Source: Candidatus Rifleibacteriota bacterium (GTDB taxonomy: Bacteria > Riflebacteria > Ozemobacteria > Ozemobacterales > Ozemobacteraceae). From it: 59,562 bases of DNA. Under the pieces are notes generated by a model that saw nothing but the letters and a program-made list of their open reading frames with translations, did not search any database and was not told where the DNA came from. Below, in pieces: positions 44,212 to 53,572 of this stretch; the stretch's first letter is position 1, and every line of letters begins with the position of its first letter. The DNA lies in assembly GCA_029564115.1 (NCBI GenBank), contig JAKQQP010000196.1:1-59562 (forward strand), read 5' to 3'. The position numbers were made by a program, and so were the translations under genes.

Positions 44212-46494
44212 TTAAAAATCAATCTCTGTTTCAGAGCCTGCATCAGGACTTATTTCGATTATCCGGTCGGCAAAATTTACTACCACTTTCTCGCCGGCAG
44301 AAAAATAACGCGCCAGCTCCGGGTATTTGCGGCAGAGAGCAAAGTAAGCTTCTGACCAGGCTTTTATGATTATCTTGTCTTTTTCTGATCTGACAGTGCT
44401 GTCAACCCATTTGCCATCGATCAGATAAAAGGTTTTGGCATCGATTTCCTTCTGAACTGGGGCCGACAGACTATGTGAGCTTCTCCCGGCGACAGGTCGG
44501 TGTGGCGCCGATGTGGCGAAGCTCTGTGGTTCTGCCGCCATTTTAAGAGAATTCATTTCTCTCGATGCTCCAACGGCCTCGGCTCCGTCAGAAAGGCTTT
44601 GCAGTCTATCTACAGAAAATTTCGCTTTGCCAGCTTCGAAGTCTGCTGATGGCACGCTTTCGGGAATCATGGTTCTTCTGAGATTGGGGCCGAGCTTGTC
44701 GTTGTCTTCAAGAACCAGGTAGGAGGTGTAAGGAGTGAGAATGCCAAAACGCTTGGCCAGGCTGATAATTTCATTTTTCAACTCATCGTCTGCGCCGTTT
44801 TTCCGTATCTGGTCGAGCAGATAGCCAATTTTGCGCGTGGCCCAGATTTTGGCAACAAAAGCGTTTTCGTTCTCTCGGGCAGGAAAGTCGGCCTCGAAAT
44901 CCATTTTGACCGTCTTGCCTTTGATATTGCCGGAAATGGTTATGAGTGCTGATCCGGGCTTGCTGTAGCGACCGAGAATAAGAATATTGCTGTCTTTAAA
45001 AATGTCACCGGTGTGCCGGGGGTAAATCTGTGATACTTCAACATTGCTGAACTGCAGGCCTACGTCTGTCAAAACAGGATGAGTCAGCTTCGAAAACAGA
45101 GAAGAGGTTTTGATTTCCAGATCTTCTTCTTCGGACACATAATCGGAAACGCCCCCATTCTGTTCTGCCAGTGCATCTATCAGTTCTGCATTCAGTTGAT
45201 CGCCAACTCCGAACGTAAATATTCTTATGGCACTGGTGTTTTGTCTGGCAACATTTTTAAGAATGTCTTGCGGGTCAGTCAACCCGGCGGTAGGCTTGCC
45301 ATCAGTGACGAAGACGATAAAACGTGGATTGCCGGATTCGCTTTTGTTGAGTGCTTTGATAGCCAGTTCAAGTGCTTCAGAAATATTGGTGCCGCCCATG
45401 GCATCGAGGTTGCGAATGTAATTCAGAGCTCCTTCACGGGTGTCTGGCGTGACCTTTGTCAGGCCATTCTTGTAAGCTTCAGCTTCGGTCGAAAAATTGC
45501 ACAAAATAAAATTACTGCCTTCTGACAGCGAATTTATGCAAAATTCCAGCGCTTTACGGGCCTGAGTGATTTTTTTCCCGGCCATGCTTCCCGAAGTATC
45601 CATGACCAGGGCAACGTCAATCTGAGGTATTTTGGTATCGAGATCTTTCAATGCAGGCGCCAGCATGAGCATGAAGGTACCGTCTTCAGATGGGTCGGCG
45701 CGGTGGCAGAGAGTTGTAACTGCGACGTCTTTGCGAGCAACCGAATAATAAAGAACAAAATCTTTTTCAGGTCTGATTTTGTCGGCTTCGAATCCGACTG
45801 TTGCTTCACGGTCATTTTTTCTGTTGACCGAAATTTTATGGGTCGGAGAATAGACAGACGCTATCGGCAGGTCTGATTTAACATGAACTTCAATGGCAAC
45901 GTCTTTCATGTCTTCCTGTGTGTATTTTTCGATGTTCAGAGGGTAAACATACCTGACCAGGCCGCCCTCCATTTTCAGTGATTCTTGATAAGAGAGCTTT
46001 ACATGCTTTTCGCTGAGAGGATTGATCGGGTAAATGCGGGTTTTGAAGATCCCTTGCCCCATATATTCGAGAAGACCGGGGTCACGCATCTGCCTGACGA
46101 TATCTTCGTAAATTTTTCTGGCTTTGTCAGCGTCTAGAAGTTCGCCCTGAGTCATTTTGCCTTCTACGTCCATCGCAAAGCCACTGATAGATGCTGTTAA
46201 TGGCAGCGGGAAAATGTATAGCCCTTCTATGACACGGTTCTCGTGATTGTAGAACTTCTGGTCGACCTGAGTTGCGGCTGCCAGATTATTTATCTGAACT
46301 TTAACATGATGTTTGGTCACCGAAAGTGGCACGGTAAAATTACCCACTGCCTGAGTGGGCGGTCGAAAAATTATCATGGGACGCGGTTCACCAGGCTCGA
46401 CCGGGAAAATCATTCCGTCTGCGTGCAATACCGCTGCAGACGAACAAAAACAAAGACACACAAAGATCAACAACAACTTTGACAAAATTTTCAT
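44212..46494 (-). CDS. Secreted VIT and VWA domain protein
   Basis: 760 residues. Signal peptide (1-26, ending LHA-DGM). A VIT domain (about 45-175) as in inter-alpha-trypsin inhibitor heavy chains, then a VWA domain (about 290-465) with a complete MIDAS motif DTSGSMAGK (about 297-305) and FVTDGKPT. The rest (about 470-760) is beta-rich with a low-complexity Ser/Ala linker near 630-680. VWA-MIDAS domains bind metal and a protein partner; a surface or matrix adhesion role is inferred. Start ATG 46494 has GGGGAGG seven bases upstream; an upstream in-frame start is not needed. Single gene with terminator. Confidence 0.9.
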   Translation of the reverse strand: MKILSKLLLIFVCLCFCSSAAVLHADGMIFPVEPGEPRPMIIFRPPTQAVGNFTVPLSVTKHHVKVQINNLAAATQVDQKFYNHENRVIEGLYIFPLPLTASISGFAMDVEGKMTQGELLDADKARKIYEDIVRQMRDPGLLEYMGQGIFKTRIYPINPLSEKHVKLSYQESLKMEGGLVRYVYPLNIEKYTQEDMKDVAIEVHVKSDLPIASVYSPTHKISVNRKNDREATVGFEADKIRPEKDFVLYYSVARKDVAVTTLCHRADPSEDGTFMLMLAPALKDLDTKIPQIDVALVMDTSGSMAGKKITQARKALEFCINSLSEGSNFILCNFSTEAEAYKNGLTKVTPDTREGALNYIRNLDAMGGTNISEALELAIKALNKSESGNPRFIVFVTDGKPTAGLTDPQDILKNVARQNTSAIRIFTFGVGDQLNAELIDALAEQNGGVSDYVSEEEDLEIKTSSLFSKLTHPVLTDVGLQFSNVEVSQIYPRHTGDIFKDSNILILGRYSKPGSALITISGNIKGKTVKMDFEADFPARENENAFVAKIWATRKIGYLLDQIRKNGADDELKNEIISLAKRFGILTPYTSYLVLEDNDKLGPNLRRTMIPESVPSADFEAGKAKFSVDRLQSLSDGAEAVGASREMNSLKMAAEPQSFATSAPHRPVAGRSSHSLSAPVQKEIDAKTFYLIDGKWVDSTVRSEKDKIIIKAWSEAYFALCRKYPELARYFSAGEKVVVNFADRIIEISPDAGSETEIDF

Positions 46495-46553
46495 GCTTCC
46501 TCCCCAAATCTTTTGCATAAAACACCTAACGAAATAACACAAAATCGGATTTA

Positions 46554-46562
46554 AAAATAGCA
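46554..46562 (-). promoter_or_regulatory. Candidate extended -10 of the VIT-VWA gene
   Basis: On minus: TGCTATTTT; -35 poor; leader of about 50 bases. Confidence 0.35.
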
Positions 46563-46642
46563 GATCTCACTTATTGCATGTTTGTAAGAAGCAGTCAAAG
46601 GCGAATGCCTGGGCGATAAAAAACTGCAGCGGCACAATTCGC

Positions 46643-46670
46643 TTGCGCAACAGCAATCTGTACCTATATT
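46643..46670 (+). promoter_or_regulatory. Candidate promoter of the single-pass protein gene
   Basis: On plus: TTGCGC, 16-base spacer, TATATT; leader of about 35 bases to ATG 46714. Confidence 0.45.
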
Positions 46671-46713
46671 ATTGGTTTGAGAACTGTTAGAAATCTTTTC
46701 TGGATTGGCTAAC

Positions 46714-48315
46714 ATGGTCATTGCAACCGAAAAAATCGAGCTGGTCCGCAGAGCAATGCAGGATGTGTATCATAATCCCAGCGTTGCAGAGTCTTATACC
46801 TGTCTTTTCGATCTTATCTCAGACTGGGAGGCCTCCCCTCCCGACCAGGAAGAAGCGCGGCGCATTTTTGACGGGCTGCAGAGCCTGCATGGGTTTTTAC
46901 TAAAAAAAGAACTCAATGAAGAAGCCAGCGAACTCTTGCTTTACACTCTTGCCCAGTTTCCTGAGTTCTGCTTTCCTGCTCCGCCAAAGGTTGAAGTCGC
47001 AGATGAAGTCGATTTTTCACTTTTTCAGGAGGCCAGGCAGATTTTTCCCGCCAAGACTCTCCCCGAAAAAATTTACAGGGCTTTGAATAATTTTGAAGAT
47101 CAGTTGCGCAAGGCTGATTTACAGATATCTGCGTTCTGCCGTGAGATTGAAGCCGGAGAATTCAGCCCGGCCGGCAAGGGCAGGGCTGGCGAACTGTTTC
47201 GCGGCTTGAAAGATTTTCTTGGGGTAATGCAGGATACACCCGGCAGAGACATACCCTGGCAGCTGATAAACCAGCTTGCCGTAAGGATGAATAATGAGTT
47301 CTATGAGTTCGAACAGGCTTACAACCTGTTGAAGGCTCTTGAAGCTATCAAAACGGCCCGGCCCTCAGGCTGGATACGCGACGAGATCACCAGAAACGAG
47401 AAACATTTCTATCGCAATCTCTGCTGGAGAAATATCGATGACGCAATCCTTGCCAACGATACCCCAAAAGTGAACAGCTGGGTCGATAAGGCGCTGACTT
47501 TCACAGACGAAGAGTTTGAGCACAAATATCTACTGATGCTTAGAAGGACTCCAGAAAAAAATGACAGGAATGCATCGTCGCAGATTTACATTGGCCTTCT
47601 AGTCGGCTGCGTTCTCGGGATAACCGCCATTGTTCTGGTAATTCTCGAACCTCTTGAGCGCCGTTCTCTCAACCTTGACGAAGTCAGAAAAGATCTCATG
47701 CAATCGATAAGGCTTGGCGGCAAGGACGGCGATTCTTCTCTGGCCAAATTTGCGTCCAGGCTTTTCCCGGTTTCTGTGACGAGTCACACCGGGCTGGCAG
47801 AAAGCCGGCCACCGTTCAACCCCCATGGTCGCAAGCTGGAGCTGGCCGAAGTGAGGCATGCTGTCTTTCAAAAATATCGCCTGGATTATCTGAACGAACA
47901 GGCTCTATCGACTTCTGAGCGCGACAAATACAACCTTCTCGAAAAAGACTGGAAAGAGAGCAGCGAATTTTATGACTACCATCAGGAAGACCGCGAAAAA
48001 GTTGACGCTGATTTGAAAATTCACGGCCCAAACCTTGTTCTCGATGCCCAGGACATAATGAAATCCTGGCGCGACGAAGATGAGGTAATCAAAAAAGTCT
48101 TGAGCTCAAAGGTTGCACTTGACCCAAATAATGCACTTCACCTTGCTATCATTCTCAGGAGGCTGCAGACACTTGGTTTTTTAAAAACCCCGGAGCCGCC
48201 CAAGATCTGGGACGAAAACTGCAACCGCGCCCTGATGGAATTCAAAGCCGCCCATCTTTCGATAGTCGACTCAGTCTGGGATAGAAAGACTCAGGAAGCG
48301 CTTTTTTCGAATTAA
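46714..48315 (+). CDS. Single-pass membrane protein with peptidoglycan-binding-like C-terminus
   Basis: About 533 residues. A large alpha-helical N-terminal part (about 1-285, TPR-like in places, no signal peptide) is followed by one membrane helix (about 290-315) and a soluble C-terminal part (about 316-533). The last 60 residues (LHLAIILRRLQTLGFL, then ALMEFKAAHLSIVDSVWDRKTQEALF) fit the repeat pattern of PG_binding_1 modules. That suggests cytoplasmic N-terminus and a periplasmic wall-binding end. Start ATG 46714 is a choice; a TTG nine bases earlier is possible, neither with a good ribosome site. Family of the N-terminal part unknown. It ends directly against the next, convergent gene with no gap. 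Confidence 0.8.
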   Translation: MVIATEKIELVRRAMQDVYHNPSVAESYTCLFDLISDWEASPPDQEEARRIFDGLQSLHGFLLKKELNEEASELLLYTLAQFPEFCFPAPPKVEVADEVDFSLFQEARQIFPAKTLPEKIYRALNNFEDQLRKADLQISAFCREIEAGEFSPAGKGRAGELFRGLKDFLGVMQDTPGRDIPWQLINQLAVRMNNEFYEFEQAYNLLKALEAIKTARPSGWIRDEITRNEKHFYRNLCWRNIDDAILANDTPKVNSWVDKALTFTDEEFEHKYLLMLRRTPEKNDRNASSQIYIGLLVGCVLGITAIVLVILEPLERRSLNLDEVRKDLMQSIRLGGKDGDSSLAKFASRLFPVSVTSHTGLAESRPPFNPHGRKLELAEVRHAVFQKYRLDYLNEQALSTSERDKYNLLEKDWKESSEFYDYHQEDREKVDADLKIHGPNLVLDAQDIMKSWRDEDEVIKKVLSSKVALDPNNALHLAIILRRLQTLGFLKTPEPPKIWDENCNRALMEFKAAHLSIVDSVWDRKTQEALFSN

Positions 48316-48648
48316 CTACATTAGAGCACGAATGATCGCCAGCGCAATTGTCTGAAAGTTGACAGTAAGATAGCGCAGTATCCCTTCCAGGCGCAGAAGC
48401 GCCAGAAGCGCTTCTGCGTTTTCCGGAAAGATGAATTTGCCGAAAATTGTTACACCACAGATAAATATGACCAGACCCAGGGTGTAAACCTGCCCCCATT
48501 GAAAAGTCGTGAGATCATTTCCAAGGCGTTTGGCATTGCCCCAGACGAAAGATGCATAAGAAAAGCTCAGCAGTATGATAAGCAGTAAAGTGAATATTTC
48601 GCCGTTTTCGGGGTTGGCAACTATCGAATACAATTCAGACACTGGCAT
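48316..48648 (-). CDS. Small membrane protein downstream of pheT
   Basis: 110 residues with three hydrophobic helices near 18-36, 50-72 and 82-108, no recognised family. GGGAG precedes the ATG, and it lies 11 bases after the pheT stop, so it is the last gene of the infC-pheT block. It is tail-to-tail with the previous gene with zero bases between stops, and its C-terminal codons contain a perfect plus-strand hairpin (48392-48418). Confidence 0.75.
   Translation of the reverse strand: MPVSELYSIVANPENGEIFTLLLIILLSFSYASFVWGNAKRLGNDLTTFQWGQVYTLGLVIFICGVTIFGKFIFPENAEALLALLRLEGILRYLTVNFQTIALAIIRALM
48392..48422 (+). terminator. Hairpin terminator inside the opposite-strand gene
   Basis: An 11-bp perfect stem (48392-48402 with 48408-48418, loop CAGAA) followed by TTTT on plus. 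It is placed to end the plus-strand single-pass protein transcript, about 80 bases past its stop, but lies within the minus-strand membrane-protein coding region. Confidence 0.55.
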
Positions 48649-48659
48649 TCTCCCGTCAG

Positions 48660-51038
48660 TTATCTAAGTTTGACTGCAAGTTCCTTTTCAAGCCTTTCAA
48701 CCATTCGACTGATCATGGGTTGAATTTCTTCATCGGTCAGGGTTTTTTTGGCATCTCTGAAGGTCATGGCATAGGCAAGAGACCTGCTGTCTTCGGGGAT
48801 GCCTTTGCCTCGATAAACATCGAACAGAAAGCAGTCCTCGAGGAGAGTTTTTCCCTCGGTGGTTAGAATCTTGAGAATATCTCGATGATTCACAGAAACA
48901 GGTGCCAATAAAGCGAGGTCACGCCTGATTGCTGGCAGCTCCGGTATTGGGTGCATTCTGGCCGCCCCTTCAAGAGCTGCAGCAAATCTGTCCAGATCGA
49001 TTTCGGCAATAAAAATACATTTTGGCATTTTTTTGTTATCAAGCAATGCGGGGTGGATCTGCCCAAATTCGCCTGCTGCATTTTTTCCTACCATGAGTTC
49101 CATCTGCAGAGCCGGGTGGAAAACACTGCAGCTGCCCTGAGCATAACGGACTTTAACTTTTAAAAGCCCGGCTATATTTTGTATCAGACCTTTTACTGCG
49201 AAGAGATCGAAAGTGTCAGCGCTTTTTTGCCAGTTTTTGGGGTCAACTGCCCCTGAAAAGCCGATACACAGGCGGGCGTGCTCTTCGCTGAGACCACCTG
49301 CCGCGGGATGAAAAACCTTGCCGATTTCAAAGAGCCTGAGATTGAATTCGTCATTGAGAATGTTACGCTTGAGTGCATCGAACATGCCCCATTTCAGGCT
49401 GGTTCTCATGGCACTTAGGTCTTCTGAGAGCGGATTTTGCAACATCAACGGCTTTTTTTCTCTGAAGCATTCATCTATTGCCGCAGGGATGAAACTATAA
49501 GTCATTATTTCGTTGAAACCGCAGGAAACCATATGATCGCGGAGTCTTGCTTCAAGTTTCTGCAGCGGGGTTGGCAGCTGCAGAACAGAGGTGATTGCCG
49601 GCAGGGTTGTTGGAATGTTGTTGTATCCATACATTCTGGCGATTTCTTCGATGATGTCGGCTTCAATGTTCAGGTCGTGACGATAGGGCGGAACGCTCAC
49701 AATGAGGTCTTCGCCGTCTCTTCGGGTATCCAGTTTCAAGCGCAGGAGCAGTGTTTCGATTTGTGAAGGGCTGAGACTGATACCGATAACCCGATTGGCT
49801 CTTTTGGTTCTGACTTTGATCTGTCGCAGTATTTCTGGTTTGGGGTAGGCGTCAGCTATGCCTTTTACGGGGCTGGCCGAAGCTATTTCTTTGAGCAGAC
49901 GGGCGGCTTCATTCAGCGCAATAGGGACATTATCGATGTTTGTGCCGCGTTCAAAACGGTAAGAAGAATCAGACATCAGGCCCAGACGTTTTGAGGTTTT
50001 TCTCACGACTGTCGGGTCGAAGAATGCTGCCTCTAGAAGCACACTAACAGTGCTTTCGGTAACAGAAGAATCGAGGCCGCCCATGACTCCTGCTATTGCC
50101 ACAGGCTTTTCACTATCGGCAATCACCAGCATCGAGCTGTCAAGGTTGCGATTGACATTGTCGAGAGATACGATACGCTCAGACTTGTCGGCACTTCTTA
50201 CGACAATTTTGCGCCCGGCAATCTTATTATAGTCGAAAGCATGCATGGGGTGACCGATACCAAGCATGATGTAGTTCGTGACGTCGACTACATTGTTGAT
50301 AGATCTTATGCCGGCCTTTTCAAGGCGCTCTTTCAGCCATTCTGGTGAGGGGCCGACTTTGACATTATGCAGAACTCTGGCACCATAACGCGGACAGAGT
50401 TCTTTGTTATGAATCTCAACCTGAATCTGTTCTGCGATAGAGCCTTCGCCATCTTCGTTTCCAAGGGGGTCGCGGTGCAGTGGCAGGTTGAAGATTGCAG
50501 AAAGTTCTCTGGCGATGCCGAGGTGTGAGAGGGCATCTCCACGATTCGGGGTAACGCTGATTTCAAAAATGACTTCATCGAGGTTGAGAACAGAAACTAT
50601 GTCTCTCCCTACTTCGGCTTTTTCGTCCAGTATGTAGAGGCCGCCGTGCTCTTCTGAGATGCCCAGCTCTTTTTTGCTGCACATCATGCCCGACGATTCG
50701 ATGCCTCTGATTTTGGCTTTGCTGATTTCAAAGCCAGAGGGCAATCTGGCGCCGATCAAGGCTACCGGAACCTTGTCGCCCGCTTTCATATTGCTTGCCC
50801 CACAAACTATCTGCAAAGGCTGCCCTCTGTTCACGTCGACGCTGCAGAGAGAGAGCTTTTCGGCATCTGGGTGTGGATCTTTGCTCAAAATTTTGCCGAC
50901 GACGATATTATTCAGATTTTTGCCGGGCTGAATGATTTCTTCTACTTCGAGCCCGCTCATATTAAGGGCGTCAGCAATTTTTTCGGGGGTTTCATGAATA
51001 TCGATATAGTCTTTAAGCCAGCTTAATAGAACTTTCAC
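48660..51038 (-). CDS. pheT: Phenylalanyl-tRNA synthetase beta subunit
   Basis: 792 residues, full length for the bacterial heterotetramer. N-terminal tRNA-binding EMAP/OB domain (about 39-150), B3/B4 editing domain (about 210-385), B5 (about 400-470), synthetase-like core and the FDX-ACB anticodon-binding domain (about 700-792). With PheS it charges tRNA-Phe. Begins nine bases after the pheS stop. Confidence 0.98.
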   Translation of the reverse strand: MKVLLSWLKDYIDIHETPEKIADALNMSGLEVEEIIQPGKNLNNIVVGKILSKDPHPDAEKLSLCSVDVNRGQPLQIVCGASNMKAGDKVPVALIGARLPSGFEISKAKIRGIESSGMMCSKKELGISEEHGGLYILDEKAEVGRDIVSVLNLDEVIFEISVTPNRGDALSHLGIARELSAIFNLPLHRDPLGNEDGEGSIAEQIQVEIHNKELCPRYGARVLHNVKVGPSPEWLKERLEKAGIRSINNVVDVTNYIMLGIGHPMHAFDYNKIAGRKIVVRSADKSERIVSLDNVNRNLDSSMLVIADSEKPVAIAGVMGGLDSSVTESTVSVLLEAAFFDPTVVRKTSKRLGLMSDSSYRFERGTNIDNVPIALNEAARLLKEIASASPVKGIADAYPKPEILRQIKVRTKRANRVIGISLSPSQIETLLLRLKLDTRRDGEDLIVSVPPYRHDLNIEADIIEEIARMYGYNNIPTTLPAITSVLQLPTPLQKLEARLRDHMVSCGFNEIMTYSFIPAAIDECFREKKPLMLQNPLSEDLSAMRTSLKWGMFDALKRNILNDEFNLRLFEIGKVFHPAAGGLSEEHARLCIGFSGAVDPKNWQKSADTFDLFAVKGLIQNIAGLLKVKVRYAQGSCSVFHPALQMELMVGKNAAGEFGQIHPALLDNKKMPKCIFIAEIDLDRFAAALEGAARMHPIPELPAIRRDLALLAPVSVNHRDILKILTTEGKTLLEDCFLFDVYRGKGIPEDSRSLAYAMTFRDAKKTLTDEEIQPMISRMVERLEKELAVKLR

Positions 51039-51047
51039 TTTTTTACC

Positions 51048-52061
51048 TCAAAATTGTCTTAAGAAACGGATATCGGAGCTGAAAAGCAGTCTGATATCGT
51101 TGATGCCGTAGCGCAACATCGCGATGCGGTCTATACCCATGCCGAAGGCAAACCCGGTGTATTTTTCTGTGTCGTATTTCACCGCTTCAAAAACCTTGGG
51201 GTTGACCATGCCGCAGCCAAGAACTTCCATCCATCCTGTGCCTTTGCAGACCTTGCAGCCTTTGCCTTCACAGAAAATACACTGAATATCCATTTCGGCA
51301 GATGGCTCGGTAAATGGGAAGTAGCTGGGGCGGAACCGGAATGGGCGCTTGCCGAACATATTTTCGACAAACATCGCCAGAGTGCCCTTGAGGTCGCTCA
51401 TGCTGATGTTTTCGCCGACGACAAGACCTTCCATCTGGTTGAACATCGGCGAATGGGTGATATCACTGTCTTTGCGGAAGACCTTGCCGAGGCCAATCAT
51501 TTTTAGCGGCGGGTTAAGAGCTTCCATGGTGCGAATCTGAACGGGAGAAGTCTGGGTTCGCAAAACCTGCCCTGATTCAAGGTAAAAGGTATCCTGCATG
51601 TCGCGTGCCGGGTGGTGGCTGGGCACGTTTAAAGCTTCGAAGTTATAATACTCTTCTTCTATTTCCGGGCCTTCTGCCATAAAGAAACCCATTGACAGAA
51701 AAATATCCGCCACTTCACGGGCAACCTGAATTACCGGGTGTAACGAACCGGCGGCAGGGTAGGTGCCTGGAAGGCTGTGGTCAGGTTTTTCAGCGTTTAG
51801 TTTCGCTTCCTGTTCCTTGAGAGCAAGATTGCGCATGCTTTCTTCCAGTGAGGTCTGAATGCTGTTTTTCAGCTCATTTATAGCTGCGCCGGTGGTTTTT
51901 CGCTCTTCGATTGAAAGTTTTCCCAGTCCTTTGAGCAGTTCTGTGACTTCGCCTTTTTTACCAAGATACTTTACACGCAGAGCTTCGAGCTCGGCGGTGG
52001 TAGTCGCAGCGTTTTTCTCTGAGAGATATTGCTTTAACAACTTTTCGTGAGACTCAGACAT
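51048..52061 (-). CDS. pheS: Phenylalanyl-tRNA synthetase alpha subunit
   Basis: 337 residues. Coiled-coil tRNA-binding N-terminus (about 1-85), then the class II catalytic core: motif 2 region FNQMEGLVV, a CxxC...CxxC insertion (CIFCEGKGCKVCKGTGW) usual in this family, and motif 3 GMGIDRIAMLRYG. Forms the (alpha-beta)2 enzyme with PheT. Ribosome site GGAGATCAA before ATG. Confidence 0.98.
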   Translation of the reverse strand: MSESHEKLLKQYLSEKNAATTTAELEALRVKYLGKKGEVTELLKGLGKLSIEERKTTGAAINELKNSIQTSLEESMRNLALKEQEAKLNAEKPDHSLPGTYPAAGSLHPVIQVAREVADIFLSMGFFMAEGPEIEEEYYNFEALNVPSHHPARDMQDTFYLESGQVLRTQTSPVQIRTMEALNPPLKMIGLGKVFRKDSDITHSPMFNQMEGLVVGENISMSDLKGTLAMFVENMFGKRPFRFRPSYFPFTEPSAEMDIQCIFCEGKGCKVCKGTGWMEVLGCGMVNPKVFEAVKYDTEKYTGFAFGMGIDRIAMLRYGINDIRLLFSSDIRFLRQF

Positions 52062-52103
52062 TTGATCTCCTTCAGAAAGTGCATTAATAATTGATCTGTG
52101 GTT

Positions 52104-52883
52104 TTAACCGGCAGAGCGGGGGTGGGCCCATTCATACAGGCAGATTGCCGCCGAAGTGGCAACGTTGAGAGATTCTACCTGTCCTTGCATTGGTATTGCA
52201 AGTCTGGTGTTGCATTCTTTTAAAATTTCTTCGTCAAGACCTCGCCCCTCCTGACCGAGAAACAATGAACATCGTGGTGGAAACCGAAAAGAAGGCAGTG
52301 GTTGACCGTTCATGTCTGCACATATAGAGTGAAAACCGTGGAGGCGTAATAAAGGCAACAGTTGTTCAAAAGGAACTTTGTCGATTATGGGAAGCCTGAA
52401 GCATGAACCCATCGCTGCTCTGACTACCTTGTGATTGCGCCGACTGCAGCAGCCCTCGAGCATGACGAGGAGATCTATTCCCATTGCTTCGCCTGTGCGT
52501 ATTATTGTTCCGATGTTGCCCGGGTCCTGGAGGCGGTCAAGAACAAGCACGAAACGCGAATTCTGTAAGGCTGTCGCGACATCTACCGGTGTTGGGAGCT
52601 TAACAAAGGCAATTATTTCAGCAGGCGTCTGAACACTGGAAAGCTCGCGCAGCATTGCCCGGCTGACCTGGTATGAGATGGGGTTCAGATCAGTTTTTTC
52701 TCGCAGAGCAGCGGGAGTCTCGATAAAGATCATCTCAGGAGTGGCGCCAGACTTAAGGGCCTCATCGAGTAACTTGTGACCTTCTATCAGCACCGATTCA
52801 TTGTCGTTATTTTTACTGACGGCTTTAAGAGCCATTTTGAAGATCGGGTTAGCTTTGGACTCTATTTTTTTCAAAGTTTTCAC
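52104..52883 (-). CDS. SPOUT (TrmH/SpoU) family RNA methyltransferase
   Basis: About 259 residues. N-terminal substrate-binding domain (about 15-95, with VLIEGHKLLDEAL) and a SPOUT domain (about 105-255) with LDRLQDPGNIGTIIRTGEAMG-like start, LFLGQEGRGL and IPMQGQVESLNVATSAAI, the knotted SAM-binding motifs. It 2'-O-methylates an rRNA or tRNA ribose. The start is uncertain: GTG 52883 or GTG 52895 (the latter inside the terminator hairpin), neither with a clear ribosome site. Located between rplT and pheS, a frequent place for such genes. Confidence 0.9.
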   Translation of the reverse strand: MKTLKKIESKANPIFKMALKAVSKNNDNESVLIEGHKLLDEALKSGATPEMIFIETPAALREKTDLNPISYQVSRAMLRELSSVQTPAEIIAFVKLPTPVDVATALQNSRFVLVLDRLQDPGNIGTIIRTGEAMGIDLLVMLEGCCSRRNHKVVRAAMGSCFRLPIIDKVPFEQLLPLLRLHGFHSICADMNGQPLPSFRFPPRCSLFLGQEGRGLDEEILKECNTRLAIPMQGQVESLNVATSAAICLYEWAHPRSAG

Positions 52884-52886
52884 CAG

Positions 52887-52918
52887 CAAAAACACCCGGG
52901 GAGGCCCCCGGGTGTTTT
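52887..52918 (-). terminator. Terminator after rplT
   Basis: AACACCCGGG and CCCGGGTGTT around a short loop, with TTTTTG after it on minus. It should end the infC-rpmI-rplT transcript, perhaps partly, since trmH-pheS-pheT has no other promoter that I can see. Confidence 0.75.
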
Positions 52919-52939
52919 ATTTTAATAAAACCGGATTGC

Positions 52940-53296
52940 TTAGCAGGCTGCTTTTTTGGCCTGGGCAACGACGGCTGTAAAAGCCTGAGGGTCACGAACT
53001 GCCAGATCGGCGAGAACCTTGCGGTTCAATTCGATTCCGGCTTTTTTCAGGCCGTTGATAAAGCAGCTGTAAGACATTTCATTGATGCGGCAGGCAGCAT
53101 TGATTCTGGTGATCCAGAGGCTTCTGAATTCACGGCTTCTTTTGCGGCGATCGCTGTAAGAATGATCCAGGGCGTGTAAAACAGCCTGTTTGGCTACTTT
53201 TTTTACATTGTTATGAGCGCCCCAGAAACCTTTGGTGCGGCGAAAAAGTTTCTGTTCCTTGCGTCTTGCATTACTTGAACTTTTAGATCTTGACAT
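52940..53296 (-). CDS. rplT: 50S ribosomal protein L20
   Basis: 118 residues; the basic L20 chain is clear ([57 protein letters not shown], all in part). It binds 23S rRNA early in 50S assembly and in many bacteria represses its own operon through the infC leader. GGAGGTTATCACC before ATG. Confidence 0.98.
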   Translation of the reverse strand: MSRSKSSSNARRKEQKLFRRTKGFWGAHNNVKKVAKQAVLHALDHSYSDRRKRSREFRSLWITRINAACRINEMSYSCFINGLKKAGIELNRKVLADLAVRDPQAFTAVVAQAKKAAC

Positions 53297-53347
53297 GGTG
53301 ATAACCTCCTGATGATTTAATTAAACCCAGTTACTCTCGACACTGGG

Positions 53348-53545
53348 TCAGGAGTACGGCAACATTACCTTCAGAGCATTTTCATTGCCCTTTTCGCAAT
53401 TGGCAGACTGGCGATAGCCTCTCTTGCGCTTGCTTGACTTTTTGGTCAGAATGTGGCTGCCATAAGCTTTGTAGCGTCTGAACGCACCAGAACCTGTTCT
53501 TTTGATGCGTTTTGCAGCACCACGATGAGTTTTCATTTTCGGCAT
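53348..53545 (-). CDS. rpmI: 50S ribosomal protein L35
   Basis: 65 residues, highly basic ([20 protein letters not shown]), the usual L35. Lies between infC and rplT as in most bacteria; GGAGGAAAGTATT precedes the ATG. Confidence 0.98.
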   Translation of the reverse strand: MPKMKTHRGAAKRIKRTGSGAFRRYKAYGSHILTKKSSKRKRGYRQSANCEKGNENALKVMLPYS

Positions 53546-53572
53546 AATACTTTCCTCCTGATGGCAGTATAG

